Positions 54,280-63,268 of a DNA stretch of 64,000 nucleotides are shown here, piece after piece. Under the pieces are notes generated by a model. That model searched no databases, was not told where the DNA came from, and was given only the letters and a program-made list of their open reading frames with translations. The stretch is from contig JAEWUC010000007.1 in the NCBI GenBank assembly GCA_023397505.1, positions 372,001 to 436,000 of the forward strand, given 5' to 3'. The DNA comes from Bacteroidota bacterium. Lineage in GTDB: Bacteria; Bacteroidota; Ignavibacteria; Ignavibacteriales; Melioribacteraceae. The first letter of the stretch is position 1. The number at the start of each line of letters is the position of its first letter. Both the position numbers and the translations under genes were made by a program.

Positions 54280-54852
54280 TTATTCTGGGATATAGTGACA
54301 TTTGCGGCAGCGCGCTTCGTAACTATCTGCGGTGCCGACAAGTACTCGTTCGGGTGCGGCAATTTTGCGTTGAGTTTTATCAGCGGGATTTCCGCATACA
54401 ACACAAATAGCCAAAGTTTTTGTAATATATTCAGCGACAGCCAAAAGCTGTGGCATCGGTTCAAAAGGAATGCCTCTGTAATCCATATCCAACCCGGCAA
54501 CAATTACTCTTTTGCCTTGATTAGCCAATGTGTTGCAAACATCAACAAGATCACCTTTAATAAACTGAGCTTCGTCAATTCCAATTACATGTGCATTTTC
54601 AGATAATTCTAAAATTTCGTTCGCGTTTTCTACAAGAATTGAAGGCAACGATTGTTCGCTGTGCGAAACAATATCGCTTGAGGAATAGCGAACATCAATC
54701 TTCGGTTTGAAAATTTTCACATTCAATTTGGCAATTTTTGCTCGTCGTAATCTTCTAATTAGTTCTTCGGTTTTACCGCTGAACATACAACCGGCAATAA
54801 CTTCAATCCATCCGGTATCTATAGGCATTGAATGCGGCGCTAATTCCATCAT
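54280..54852 (-). CDS. tdk: Thymidine kinase
   Basis: A 190-residue type II thymidine kinase. P-loop [12 protein letters not shown] lies at about residues 21-32, then [11 protein letters not shown] with catalytic Glu. A C-terminal zinc-binding region has [14 protein letters not shown] and ARCRKCH. It phosphorylates thymidine to dTMP. The start overlaps the end of cdd by four bases. Confidence 0.95.
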   Translation of the reverse strand: MMELAPHSMPIDTGWIEVIAGCMFSGKTEELIRRLRRAKIAKLNVKIFKPKIDVRYSSSDIVSHSEQSLPSILVENANEILELSENAHVIGIDEAQFIKGDLVDVCNTLANQGKRVIVAGLDMDYRGIPFEPMPQLLAVAEYITKTLAICVVCGNPADKTQRKIAAPERVLVGTADSYEARCRKCHYIPE

Positions 54853-55250
54853 GATTTTAAAAACTCCTCGTCAAAAGAATAGGGAAGAAGATCGCCCATT
54901 TTCATAGTTTTAGTTTTACCTGAATTGTTAATCATAATCACATCCAAATCTTTGCCGCAGAATTCCAATAATATTTGCCTGCACGCTCCGCAAGGTGGAA
55001 GATAATTTTCGGAATCTCCTGCCACGGCAATTGCTTTAAATTTTCTTTCACCGTTAATCAAGGCGGTGAAAACGGCTGTTCTTTCGGCACAAATTGTTAA
55101 TCCGTAAGATGCATTTTCTATATTCGCACCGATAAAAATTTTATCACCTTCGGTTAATAAAGCGGCGCCAACATGAAAATTAGAATATGTGGGGATTGCT
55201 TTCGATTTTGCTTCAATTGCTTCTTGGACAAGTTCTTTTTCGGTAATCAT
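54849..55250 (-). CDS. cdd: Cytidine deaminase
   Basis: A 133-residue zinc enzyme converting (deoxy)cytidine to (deoxy)uridine. The ligands and catalytic Glu are in [12 protein letters not shown] and [14 protein letters not shown], and HVGAAL is the substrate loop. It is the first gene of the salvage run cdd-tdk-nupC-punA, with a candidate promoter box 23 bases upstream. Confidence 0.95.
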   Translation of the reverse strand: MITEKELVQEAIEAKSKAIPTYSNFHVGAALLTEGDKIFIGANIENASYGLTICAERTAVFTALINGERKFKAIAVAGDSENYLPPCGACRQILLEFCGKDLDVIMINNSGKTKTMKMGDLLPYSFDEEFLKS

Positions 55251-55273
55251 TCAGTTTAGGTTTTTGTTTGATT

Positions 55274-55281
55274 CAAAGATA
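55274..55281 (-). promoter_or_regulatory. Candidate -7 box for cdd-tdk-nupC-punA
   Basis: On the minus strand this reads TATCTTTG, a perfect TAnnTTTG. It lies 23 bases before the cdd start codon. No good TTTG is found at the expected -33 position, so support is partial. Confidence 0.4.
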
Positions 55282-55481
55282 GGTGAATGTAGATTGAAAT
55301 GGAATTTTTTTCTAATGGGAATTTTAATATTCTTACAAGTAAATATTTTTATTGATTGACTAAATAGGTTATCAAAATAAAAGGGTTGCTCAGTTTTTAT
55401 TACATCTTTATATTAACCGGGCAATTAAAAAATAATTTATTAAACAACAGAATTTCTTCTCACCATTAATAGGAGAACGAC

Positions 55482-57527
55482 ATGCCGGAACAAAAAAAGT
55501 TTGTCCCTTTTGTCTCATCCGAAACTAATATGGCCGAGTTTACCTTACGTGCGTTAATAATAGGTTTGGTAATGGCGGTTATATTGGGAGCTGCAAATGC
55601 TTACCTCGGTTTAAAAGCAGGAATGACGATTGCCGCAACTTATCCTGCCGCGGTTATCGGGATGGCTTTGTTAAAATCAATGAAAGGAACCATTCTCGAG
55701 GAAAATTTTGCGCGTACAGTCGGTTCGATAGGAGAATCAATTGCTGCAGGCGCAATCTTTACTTTGCCAGCATTTTTTATAGCCGGTATTTGGATGGAAT
55801 TTGATACACTTGAAAATTACCTTGCATCAACTGCCATTATGTTTGCAGGCGGTGTACTCGGTATCATGTTTGTGGCTTTGCTGAGAAGAGTTATGGTAGA
55901 AGATGCCGAACTTCCTTTTCCCGAATCGGTTGCTGCTTCCGAAATTCATAAAGCAGGAAGAAGCGGCGGATCGGGTGCAAAATTTTTATTCACCGCTATG
56001 GGTGTTGGCGCTTTAATTCAAACACTCGGCCAGTTGAAATTCTTTGCAACAACATGGGAAAAGTTTGTAACGTTTTCGAAATCTGTAATAAATTTAAATA
56101 CTGCCGGTAATGCTACTGCACAGGGTGGGGTAGTATTAAGTTCGCCGGGTGTTAGCCCTGCCTATATTGGTGTAGGATATATTATTGGTCCAAAACTCGC
56201 GTCGTTAAATTTTAGCGGTGGGTTGTTGGCATGGGGATTATTCGTCCCGATAATACTTTATTTTTTGTCGCCTGAATTGCTGCTTCAATTTCAAACGGCA
56301 AATCCGGGAGTTACTCCCGAACACAGCGATTGGATTACATGGTCCCAGATGATATGGCGTTTTATTGTCCGTCCAATTGCAATAGGAGGAATGCTTGTAA
56401 GTGCCGGTTTCACTCTTTTTAAAATGAGAAAAAGTTTAATTACCGGAATAAAAAGATCTATCGGCGATGTTAAAAAAGCCGCAACCGGGGAATCCACAAC
56501 AATTAGAACGGATCAAGATATTAATTTCAAGTGGGTGATGATTGGAATAGGAGGTTCTGCAGTTATGACATTCTTCATCTATAATTATTTTTCACAGGAT
56601 ATTTTTGCAGCGCTAGTTGCAACAATTGTAATGATAATAGCTGGATTTTTCTTTGCCGCTGTTTCAGGTTATCTCGTTGGAATTATAGGATCAAGCAACA
56701 ATCCCATTAGCGGTTTAACATTATCAACATTGATAGTAGCAGCATTGCTAATGGTTGCTTTAGGAATGACAGGACACCAGGGTGTAGCTGCGGTACTTGG
56801 AGTTGCTGCTGTTGTTTGCGTTTCTGCTGCAGTTGCTGGTGAAATGTTGCAGGACTTAAAAGTCGGGCACATTCTCGGCGGTACTCCATGGAAGATGCAA
56901 CTCGGTGATATAATCGGTGTTGCAGTATCAGCTGCTGTAATGTTTCTGCCATTATTGATTCTTCATCAGGGTGACGTTAATGCAGGTAAAATGGCAAATC
57001 CACCGTACGAAGGCGGATTTGGCTCTGCAAAACTCGCCGCTCCTCAAGCAGGCTTGATGGCTTTGCTTTCACAAGGAATTGTAAAAGGCGAAATGGCTTG
57101 GCCTCTAATAATTGTAGGTATGGTTATGGGACTCGGTTTTATATTAATGCAGGTTAAAAGTCCTATGCTTGTTTCAGTTGGAATGTATCTTCCTCTCGAA
57201 ACAACATTCGCAATTTTTATAGGCGGATTGATTAAGGGTATTGTTGAAAGATTCAGCGCTGCAAGAAACTACAACGATGCACAAAAAGCGCGAGTAGAAA
57301 ATACAGGCGTTCTTGTAGCCGCGGGTTTAATTGCGGGCGAGGCTCTAATAGGACTTGTCTTTGCAGGTTTTGCCTTTTTCGAAATTAGTTTGTTCTCAAT
57401 ATTTACAACACCAACATTCTTAATAAGTTTGCTTGTATTTGCATTTATCGGCTGGTACTTGATTCAAATACCATTAAAGAATGCAGGCAAGGCTGACGAA
57501 CCAGCACCGCCGACTGTTTCTATGTAA
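55482..57527 (+). CDS. OPT-family oligopeptide transporter
   Basis: A 681-residue membrane protein with about 15 hydrophobic segments, the size of bacterial OPT transporters. It contains NAYLGLKAGMTIAATYPAAVIGMALL near the start, ARTVGSIGESIAAGAIFTLPAF, and SSNNPISGLTLSTLI, all characteristic. AGGAG lies 11 bases upstream. OPT proteins import peptides or metal-peptide complexes with protons. A peptidase gene (pepD) follows two genes later, so peptide use is likely. Confidence 0.92.
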   Translation: MPEQKKFVPFVSSETNMAEFTLRALIIGLVMAVILGAANAYLGLKAGMTIAATYPAAVIGMALLKSMKGTILEENFARTVGSIGESIAAGAIFTLPAFFIAGIWMEFDTLENYLASTAIMFAGGVLGIMFVALLRRVMVEDAELPFPESVAASEIHKAGRSGGSGAKFLFTAMGVGALIQTLGQLKFFATTWEKFVTFSKSVINLNTAGNATAQGGVVLSSPGVSPAYIGVGYIIGPKLASLNFSGGLLAWGLFVPIILYFLSPELLLQFQTANPGVTPEHSDWITWSQMIWRFIVRPIAIGGMLVSAGFTLFKMRKSLITGIKRSIGDVKKAATGESTTIRTDQDINFKWVMIGIGGSAVMTFFIYNYFSQDIFAALVATIVMIIAGFFFAAVSGYLVGIIGSSNNPISGLTLSTLIVAALLMVALGMTGHQGVAAVLGVAAVVCVSAAVAGEMLQDLKVGHILGGTPWKMQLGDIIGVAVSAAVMFLPLLILHQGDVNAGKMANPPYEGGFGSAKLAAPQAGLMALLSQGIVKGEMAWPLIIVGMVMGLGFILMQVKSPMLVSVGMYLPLETTFAIFIGGLIKGIVERFSAARNYNDAQKARVENTGVLVAAGLIAGEALIGLVFAGFAFFEISLFSIFTTPTFLISLLVFAFIGWYLIQIPLKNAGKADEPAPPTVSM

Positions 57528-57537
57528 AATAAATTTG

Positions 57538-57563
57538 TGCCCCGGTTTATTCACGGGGCATTT
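57538..57563 (+). terminator. Hairpin terminator after the OPT gene
   Basis: TGCCCCG (57538-57544), a nine-base loop, CGGGGCA (57554-57560), then TTT. The T run is short, so termination may be partial. Confidence 0.6.
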
Positions 57564-57580
57564 ATAATTATAATTTGATT

Positions 57581-57946
57581 ATGAATTTTTTCCGACGCAG
57601 AAAAATACTAAAGAATGCAAATTATCTTGAACTAACACCGGTTCGGACAAAAGAATATTCCGTTGATTCAGAAAATAAAGTAGTAGTAATTATTCCTAAG
57701 TTTACTAATAAATTTATGGTTGATAATATTGTCCCGAAAATAAAACATCCAGATATCAAGATAAATCTCGATGAACTTGGTTCTTCGGCGTGGCTTGCAA
57801 TTGATGGGAAAAAGAAAGTTAAAGAGATTGCCGTAGATCTTCACAAACAATTCGGCGAAAAAATTAATCCCGTTGATGAACGTCTGACAAAATTTTTGAC
57901 TCAACTTTACGAACAAAGTTTAATAACTTTCGACGAAATCAAATAA
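57581..57946 (+). CDS. PqqD-like small protein
   Basis: A 121-residue protein. ATG 57581 is preferred to TTG 57575. The C-terminal part (IKHPDIKINLDELGSSAWLAIDGKKKVKEIA... to FLTQLYEQSLITFDE) has the helix pattern of PqqD/RiPP-recognition-element domains. The basic start (NFFRRRKILKNANYLELTPVRTKEY) is typical of PqqD proteins in Bacteroidetes. No radical-SAM enzyme or precursor peptide is nearby. It lies between an OPT transporter and PepD and 12 bases before the latter, so it may work with peptide processing, though this is inference. Confidence 0.7.
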   Translation: MNFFRRRKILKNANYLELTPVRTKEYSVDSENKVVVIIPKFTNKFMVDNIVPKIKHPDIKINLDELGSSAWLAIDGKKKVKEIAVDLHKQFGEKINPVDERLTKFLTQLYEQSLITFDEIK

Positions 57947-57958
57947 AAGGAGTATAAC

Positions 57959-59419
57959 ATGGGAGGCATTTTAGTAGATCTAAAACCTGAGTTACTCTGG
58001 AAACATTTTGAAGCCCTGACTCAAATTCCGCGTCCTTCGCGCAAAGAAGAAAAAGCTGCAAAATATGTTCTAGATTTTGCAAAGCAGAACAATCTTGAAT
58101 ACGCGAAAGACAATTTTGGAAATATAGTAATACGCAAACCTGCAACTCCGGGAAAAGAAAATTTAACACCCGTTGTAATGCAAGGGCATCTTGATATTGT
58201 CCCGGAAAAAAACTCGGATGTAAAACACGATTTTGAAAAAGACCCGGTTCAAATTTATATTGACGGCGATTGGGTTAAAGCAAAAGGTACAACCTTGGGC
58301 AGCGATAATGGAATCGGTGTTGCGGCTTCACTCGCTGTTTTAGAATCAAGTAATATTGAGCATGGACCTATCGAAGCATTGTTTACGCTTGATGAAGAAA
58401 CCGGATTGAACGGCGCACAAGCATTGCAGCCTGGATTTGTTCATTCTGATATTTTAATGAATCTTGATTCCGAAGAAGACGGCGCTCTTTACATCGGCTG
58501 TGCGGGCGGTCAGAATTCATTTGTGAAATTCAAATGCAACCAAAATGATATTCCAGCTAATACCGTTGCGTTGGAATTAAAAGTACTCGGTTTAAAAGGC
58601 GGGCACAGCGGGCTCGATATCATCCAAGGAAGAGGAAATGCAGTAAAATTGATGGTTCGACTTCTTCATGAATTGAATTACAAATTCGGAATTCGTCTTG
58701 TCAGTTTAAACGGCGGCAGCAAACACAATGCAATTCCCCGGGAAAGTTTTGCAATAATTCGTGTTCCTAAAAAGACTGCTACAGAAGTTTTGTTGTACGT
58801 TGAAAATTATAACCAAATTGTTAAAGATGAATTGGCAACAATGGAACCGAACCTGAATGTTAGTGCCGATTTATCTAAATCAAAAAATAAAATTCTGGAT
58901 AAAGCTTCGGCTAAAAATATTATTGATTCACTTTACGCAGTTCCAAACGGTGTTATTAAAATGAGCGCTGATATTGAAGGACTTGTTGAAACTTCTACAA
59001 ACCTTGCTGTAGTTGTTACAAAAGGTAAAACGGTCGAAGTTACTTTAAGCCATAGAAGTTCTGTTGAAAGTGAAAAACATGATATTGCAAATTCAATCGG
59101 TGCATTATTCAAATTAGCTAAAGCTGAAGTTAAACAAGGAGATGGTTATCCAGGCTGGAAGCCTGATATTCATTCACCTATACTTGGCGTTATGAAAAAT
59201 AATTTCAAAAATAAATACGGCAAAGATCCCGAAGTAAAAGCTATACATGCAGGTCTCGAATGCGGAATAATTAAAGAAAGATATCCCGATATGGATATGA
59301 TTTCATTTGGCCCAACAATTATGGGCGCGCATTCTCCTGACGAAAAAGTGCAAATAAGCACTGTAGAAAAATTCTGGGATTTATTAGTCGACTCGCTTAA
59401 AAATATTCCTGCTAAATAA
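57959..59419 (+). CDS. pepD: Aminoacyl-histidine dipeptidase (PepD, M20 family)
   Basis: A 486-residue zinc peptidase. QGHLDIVPEK has the metal His and Asp, GSDNGIGVAA is the bridging Asp, and TLDEETGLNGA supplies the catalytic Glu pair. LNLDSEEDGALYIGCAGG and a later HAGLECGIIK follow. It cleaves Xaa-His and other dipeptides in the cytoplasm. GGAG lies upstream of the ATG. The gene may finish digestion of peptides taken up by the OPT transporter. Confidence 0.95.
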   Translation: MGGILVDLKPELLWKHFEALTQIPRPSRKEEKAAKYVLDFAKQNNLEYAKDNFGNIVIRKPATPGKENLTPVVMQGHLDIVPEKNSDVKHDFEKDPVQIYIDGDWVKAKGTTLGSDNGIGVAASLAVLESSNIEHGPIEALFTLDEETGLNGAQALQPGFVHSDILMNLDSEEDGALYIGCAGGQNSFVKFKCNQNDIPANTVALELKVLGLKGGHSGLDIIQGRGNAVKLMVRLLHELNYKFGIRLVSLNGGSKHNAIPRESFAIIRVPKKTATEVLLYVENYNQIVKDELATMEPNLNVSADLSKSKNKILDKASAKNIIDSLYAVPNGVIKMSADIEGLVETSTNLAVVVTKGKTVEVTLSHRSSVESEKHDIANSIGALFKLAKAEVKQGDGYPGWKPDIHSPILGVMKNNFKNKYGKDPEVKAIHAGLECGIIKERYPDMDMISFGPTIMGAHSPDEKVQISTVEKFWDLLVDSLKNIPAK

Positions 59420-59432
59420 TCTTTATTATAAT

Positions 59433-59486
59433 CTTGTTCCTGCTCTTGATCTAATTCTCAGATCAAGAGCACGGGCAAGAACAAGA
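59433..59486. repeat. Palindromic intergenic repeat, family 2, copy c
   Basis: CTTGTTC and GCTCTTGATCT on the left pair with AGATCAAGAGC and GAACAAG on the right, with ACGGGCAA bulged out. The right arm GAGCACGGGCAAGAACAAGA shares the family core. It fills most of the gap between pepD and the MFS gene. Confidence 0.7.
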
Positions 59487-59495
59487 AAAAATAAT

Positions 59496-60854
59496 ATGAA
59501 CAATCAAATCGAAACAAAACCCGAACCATCTGCATTTTTACGCTGGACAGTTTTGCTAATCATAAGTTTATCAATGTTCGGCAACTATTATATTTACGAC
59601 AGCATCAGTCCTCTCGCCGATCTTTTGGTAAAGCAATTAAACTTCAGCGATTCGGATATCGGTTTGCTGCAAGGTATTTACAGTTTCCCGAATATTATTA
59701 TGGTTTTAATCGGCGGAATCATAATTGATAAAATCGGCACAAGAACTTCTGTAACGATATTTACTTTTTTGATAATGCTTGGTTCAATCTTTACAGCGCT
59801 TTCCGATCAATTGATTGTGATGGCGGCGGGTCGTTTGATTTTTGGTCTTGGTGCGGAATCTATGATTGTTGCAATTACAACTATGATTGCTCGTTGGTTC
59901 AAAGGAAAAGAATTGTCTTTTGCATTCGGATTGAATTTAACTGTTGCCCGGCTTGGCTCTTTTCTTGCACTTAATTCGCCAACATGGGGACAGTCGTATT
60001 ACAGCAATTGGCAATCGCCGTTATGGATAGCTGTCGCAGCCGGTGTCTTTGCAATGGTTACGATTGGGATTTATTATTTCTTGGATATCTACGCATCAAG
60101 AAAATATCATCTTCCCAAAGAGGGCGAACAGGATAAAGTAAATCTAAAAGAAATATTTACATTTAATAAATCATTTTGGTACATCACCGCGCTTTGTGTT
60201 ACTTTTTATTCGGCTATGTTTCCGTTCCAAACCTTTGCAATAAAATTTTTTCAGGATGCACACGGTACATCGCGCGAAGTCGGTGGAAATTTATCAAGCA
60301 TGTTAACTCTCGCCGCAATGTTTTTTACACCTTTGTTTGGTCTGATAGCCGATAAAATTGGCAAACGGTCTTTGCTTATGATGTTCGGATCTTTATTAAT
60401 AATTCCTGTTTACTTAATGATGGCTTACAAATTCGGGCAGCCTGATATAATGACGGACACAAGTTTTATTAACATCAATTTTGATTTTTTTGATATTCAT
60501 GCGGCAATTCCTATTTATCTTTTAATCCCTATGTCTATTATGGGAATTGCGTTTTCGTTAGTGCCGGCAGTAATGTGGCCTTCGGTTGCGTATATTGTTG
60601 ATGGTTCCAAATTAGGAACAGCTTACGGATTGATGACCATGGTTCAAAACATTGGTCTGTTTGCATTTAATATGATTATCGGATTTGCAAACGATATATC
60701 AAAAGCCGGCGTGCAAAACCCGGAAGGTTACAATTTAGGAATGTGGATATTTTCTTCACTCGGATTTTTTGGCTTGATGTTCGCATTTTTATTACGAAAG
60801 AGTGAAAAAGGTGTCGGGGGACATGGATTAGAAAACGGAATGTTAAAGAGTTGA
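59496..60854 (+). CDS. Major facilitator superfamily transporter
   Basis: A 452-residue protein with 12 predicted membrane segments. MFS landmarks are GGIIIDKIGTRTSV (loop 2-3, GxxxDRxGxR-type) and, in the second half, GLIADKIGKRSLL. The N-terminus is a short cytoplasmic tail. Substrate is not evident; it belongs to the general MFS_1 type seen for nitrate, sugar and organic-acid carriers. It follows pepD after a palindromic repeat and precedes a beta-barrel protein. Confidence 0.85.
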   Translation: MNNQIETKPEPSAFLRWTVLLIISLSMFGNYYIYDSISPLADLLVKQLNFSDSDIGLLQGIYSFPNIIMVLIGGIIIDKIGTRTSVTIFTFLIMLGSIFTALSDQLIVMAAGRLIFGLGAESMIVAITTMIARWFKGKELSFAFGLNLTVARLGSFLALNSPTWGQSYYSNWQSPLWIAVAAGVFAMVTIGIYYFLDIYASRKYHLPKEGEQDKVNLKEIFTFNKSFWYITALCVTFYSAMFPFQTFAIKFFQDAHGTSREVGGNLSSMLTLAAMFFTPLFGLIADKIGKRSLLMMFGSLLIIPVYLMMAYKFGQPDIMTDTSFININFDFFDIHAAIPIYLLIPMSIMGIAFSLVPAVMWPSVAYIVDGSKLGTAYGLMTMVQNIGLFAFNMIIGFANDISKAGVQNPEGYNLGMWIFSSLGFFGLMFAFLLRKSEKGVGGHGLENGMLKS

Positions 60855-60917
60855 GTATCGTAATATCCGGTAATTAAAATTTTTTTTGTAAATTCGCGTG
60901 GCAAATTTTACAGATTG

Positions 60918-61655
60918 ATGAAAATAAACCTCGGAATATATTTTTTTATACTGATCTTCTTTGTTTTGAATTCAAAAATTCAATCTCAATCATTCGGTTT
61001 CGGATGTTTGGGCTTAAGCGGATTTTACGGTGGGTATTCCCAACAGGAATATAAAGCCGATGGAATCAACTTATTCGCCCAACAAAACTACAATAGTCCT
61101 TTAGCAAATAATGATATCAAATTTCAAAAGGGTACAGGTTTTAGAATAGGCGCAAATATTTTCCGTGCTCAATTCGACGACGTTTTTATTTCGCTAAAAG
61201 GATTTTTCCAATTCTTAAAAGAAGAACATGAAGTTGTAGATGAACTTTCTCAAGAAATTCATAAAAACAAATACAAGTTGTCAATGAATCATTGGGGGTT
61301 TGGTATTGATTTCGGGTTTCCTGTCTTCTCTTTCTTAGATCTGAAATTGATTGATGGCGGTGTTGCTTTTTATAATAGTGATTTTGAGTATCAAACTTTG
61401 TTGAACGACGAACTGATAAATGAACAAAAATTTTCACCTGAAAAACCTAAGATTGGCTATTATGTTGGAACCGGTTTAATTCTTCATTTAATAAAAGATT
61501 ACATAAGCATCGAAGGAACCGCCGCTTTTTCTACAATCAAAATAGATAAAATGCTAAGTGATGAAGACAGAACTCTGCCTATGAATTCAAAAACAGCAAT
61601 CGAAAAAGGCGGGTTCACTGGTACCGTACAATTAAATGTTGGATTTCCATTTTGA
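60918..61655 (+). CDS. Predicted outer-membrane beta-barrel protein
   Basis: A 245-residue exported protein. ATG 60918 is used instead of TTG 60915. The signal peptide (MKINLGIYFFILIFFVLNSKIQSQ) is followed by alternating polar/aromatic strands and a C-terminal FTGTVQLNVGFPF, ending in Phe like other barrel proteins. No family is recognised. It overlaps the upstream region of the M29 peptidase gene but stops eight bases before its start. Confidence 0.65.
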   Translation: MKINLGIYFFILIFFVLNSKIQSQSFGFGCLGLSGFYGGYSQQEYKADGINLFAQQNYNSPLANNDIKFQKGTGFRIGANIFRAQFDDVFISLKGFFQFLKEEHEVVDELSQEIHKNKYKLSMNHWGFGIDFGFPVFSFLDLKLIDGGVAFYNSDFEYQTLLNDELINEQKFSPEKPKIGYYVGTGLILHLIKDYISIEGTAAFSTIKIDKMLSDEDRTLPMNSKTAIEKGGFTGTVQLNVGFPF

Positions 61656-61662
61656 GGTATTT

Positions 61663-62628
61663 ATGAAATTATCAAAACTTGATAAAGCTTCCATAATTGC
61701 AATTAAAGACTGCATGGGCGCGCAAAAGGGTGAATCTATTTTAGTTATTACGGATGAATTAAAGAAAAAAATAGGATACAATTTATTTAAGAATGCACTC
61801 GCGCTCGGTTATGAAGCTTTGTTTGTTGAAATGAAATCACGCGAAATGCATGGACAAGAACCACCGAAACAAGTTGCCGATTTAATGAAAATGTTTGATG
61901 TTGTGTTGTGTCCGACGACAAAATCATTAACTCATACAAATGCAAGAAGGGAAGCCTCTGCACTTGGTTCACGCATTGCAACTTTCCCCGGAATTACAGA
62001 AGAAATTATGATTCGTGGTTTGAATGCAGATTATAAAAAAATTGCAAACCTCACAAATAAGTTGACTGAAATTCTTACCGGTGTAAAAATAATTCACGTG
62101 AAAGCTCCAAACGGAACAGATATTATTCTTGATGTTGAAGGGCGAAAAGCAATATCGAGCAAAGGACTGTTTCATAAAAAAGGTGAAAGCGGAAATTTAC
62201 CGACGGGAGAATCTTACATCGCGCCGATGGAAGGAAAATCAAACGGCGTATTTTATGTCGACGGTTCAATGGCTGGAATTGGCGTAATAAAAGGAAAACC
62301 GATTCGAATTGAAGTTCAAGACGGTTTGGCAATTGATATAAGCGGCGGCGTACAAGCCAAAAAATTAAATAGTATTATTGAAAAGTACGGCGTTGCCGGA
62401 AGAAACATTGCTGAATTTGGAATTGGTACAAATGATAAAGTAAAATTGAGCGGACTTCTTTTGGAAGACGAAAAAGTAATGGGCACTATTCACATTGCTT
62501 TAGGCGATAATAAATCAATGGGCGGGAATGTTAATGTTCCAATTCATTTAGATGGAGTAGTGAAAAAACCGACTGTGTTTTTTGACGATAAAATGATTAT
62601 GAAGAACGGCAAGTTATTTATAAAATAG
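61663..62628 (+). CDS. M29-type (thermophilic) aminopeptidase
   Basis: A 321-residue metallopeptidase. ATG 61663 follows GAGG and removes an unlikely N-terminal extension that overlaps the barrel gene (ORF opens at 61636). C-terminal metal-site motifs of the M29 family are present: NLPTGESYIAP (Glu), EFGIGTND (Glu), GTIHIALGDN (His) and VPIHLDGV (His-x-Asp). It is shorter than classical M29 proteins of about 400 residues, matching the shorter leucyl aminopeptidase subgroup. It removes N-terminal residues from peptides. Confidence 0.86.
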   Translation: MKLSKLDKASIIAIKDCMGAQKGESILVITDELKKKIGYNLFKNALALGYEALFVEMKSREMHGQEPPKQVADLMKMFDVVLCPTTKSLTHTNARREASALGSRIATFPGITEEIMIRGLNADYKKIANLTNKLTEILTGVKIIHVKAPNGTDIILDVEGRKAISSKGLFHKKGESGNLPTGESYIAPMEGKSNGVFYVDGSMAGIGVIKGKPIRIEVQDGLAIDISGGVQAKKLNSIIEKYGVAGRNIAEFGIGTNDKVKLSGLLLEDEKVMGTIHIALGDNKSMGGNVNVPIHLDGVVKKPTVFFDDKMIMKNGKLFIK

Positions 62629-62734
62629 TTTCTCCTTCGTAGTAATCCGCTTCGTAAAAATAATCTGCGTTAAAACCGGAAATATTAAAACGTAATTGTT
62701 GGAATTATAGGTACAACTTTAAATAAGGGATTTG

Positions 62735-63172
62735 ATGGATGTAATTGAAAAGCAAGGATTAATGGTTGTCGGAATACAAGTTTCGGTATCGCAAGACTAT
62801 TTGTTTACTGAATTACCCCATATTTGGAATATATTTTTTGAAAGATATAAAGAAATTGCAAACCGGGTTGATACAAAGTTTATGAATATTTGTCTTTCGA
62901 AAAAAGAAAAAATAAACACATATTTAGTTTGTGTAGAAGTAAACGAATTTGAAAATATTCCTGAAGGGATGACTGCTTTGGATTTCCCGGCATACGAGTA
63001 TATTCATAAAATACATCATGGAAAAGTCAGCAGCATTGATGATTCATTTGATAAAATGAGCAAATGGGCAACTGAAAAAGGTTATTCAACAAGTGACTTT
63101 AAAATAGACTACGGTTACTATAAAGATGAAAAGGACCCGATTGAACATACACTTTTATTAAGAATCATCTAA
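62735..63172 (+). CDS. GyrI-like / AraC effector-binding domain protein
   Basis: A 145-residue protein, ATG 62735 (TTG 62732 in frame), with AAGGGA upstream. It forms one effector-binding domain. The pattern VVGIQVSVSQDYLFTELPHIWNIFFERYKEI, then LVCVEVNEFENIPEGMTALDFPAYEYIHKIHHGKVSSI, resembles the stand-alone GyrI-like domain proteins. No DNA-binding domain is attached. Such domains bind small hydrophobic ligands; the role here is not known. Confidence 0.75.
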   Translation: MDVIEKQGLMVVGIQVSVSQDYLFTELPHIWNIFFERYKEIANRVDTKFMNICLSKKEKINTYLVCVEVNEFENIPEGMTALDFPAYEYIHKIHHGKVSSIDDSFDKMSKWATEKGYSTSDFKIDYGYYKDEKDPIEHTLLLRII

Positions 63173-63213
63173 TTCCTCGTAAAAAGTTATTTTCTCAAAC
63201 TTTTTTGAAGTAA

Positions 63214-63245
63214 ATTGTAAATAGTAACAAATTTTTGTAATTTTG
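63214..63245 (+). promoter_or_regulatory. Candidate promoter of the UvrD-family helicase gene
   Basis: ATTG (63214-63217), 20 bases, TAATTTTG (63238-63245). The -7 box is a perfect TAnnTTTG. It lies 23 bases before the helicase ATG. Confidence 0.5.
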
Positions 63246-63268
63246 CCGATTAAAAATTCGAACTTACC

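Noticed and set aside
54264..54503. N-terminal extension of nupC
   Set aside because: The extra 80 codons are the antisense of tdk; the CNT family start is at 54263.
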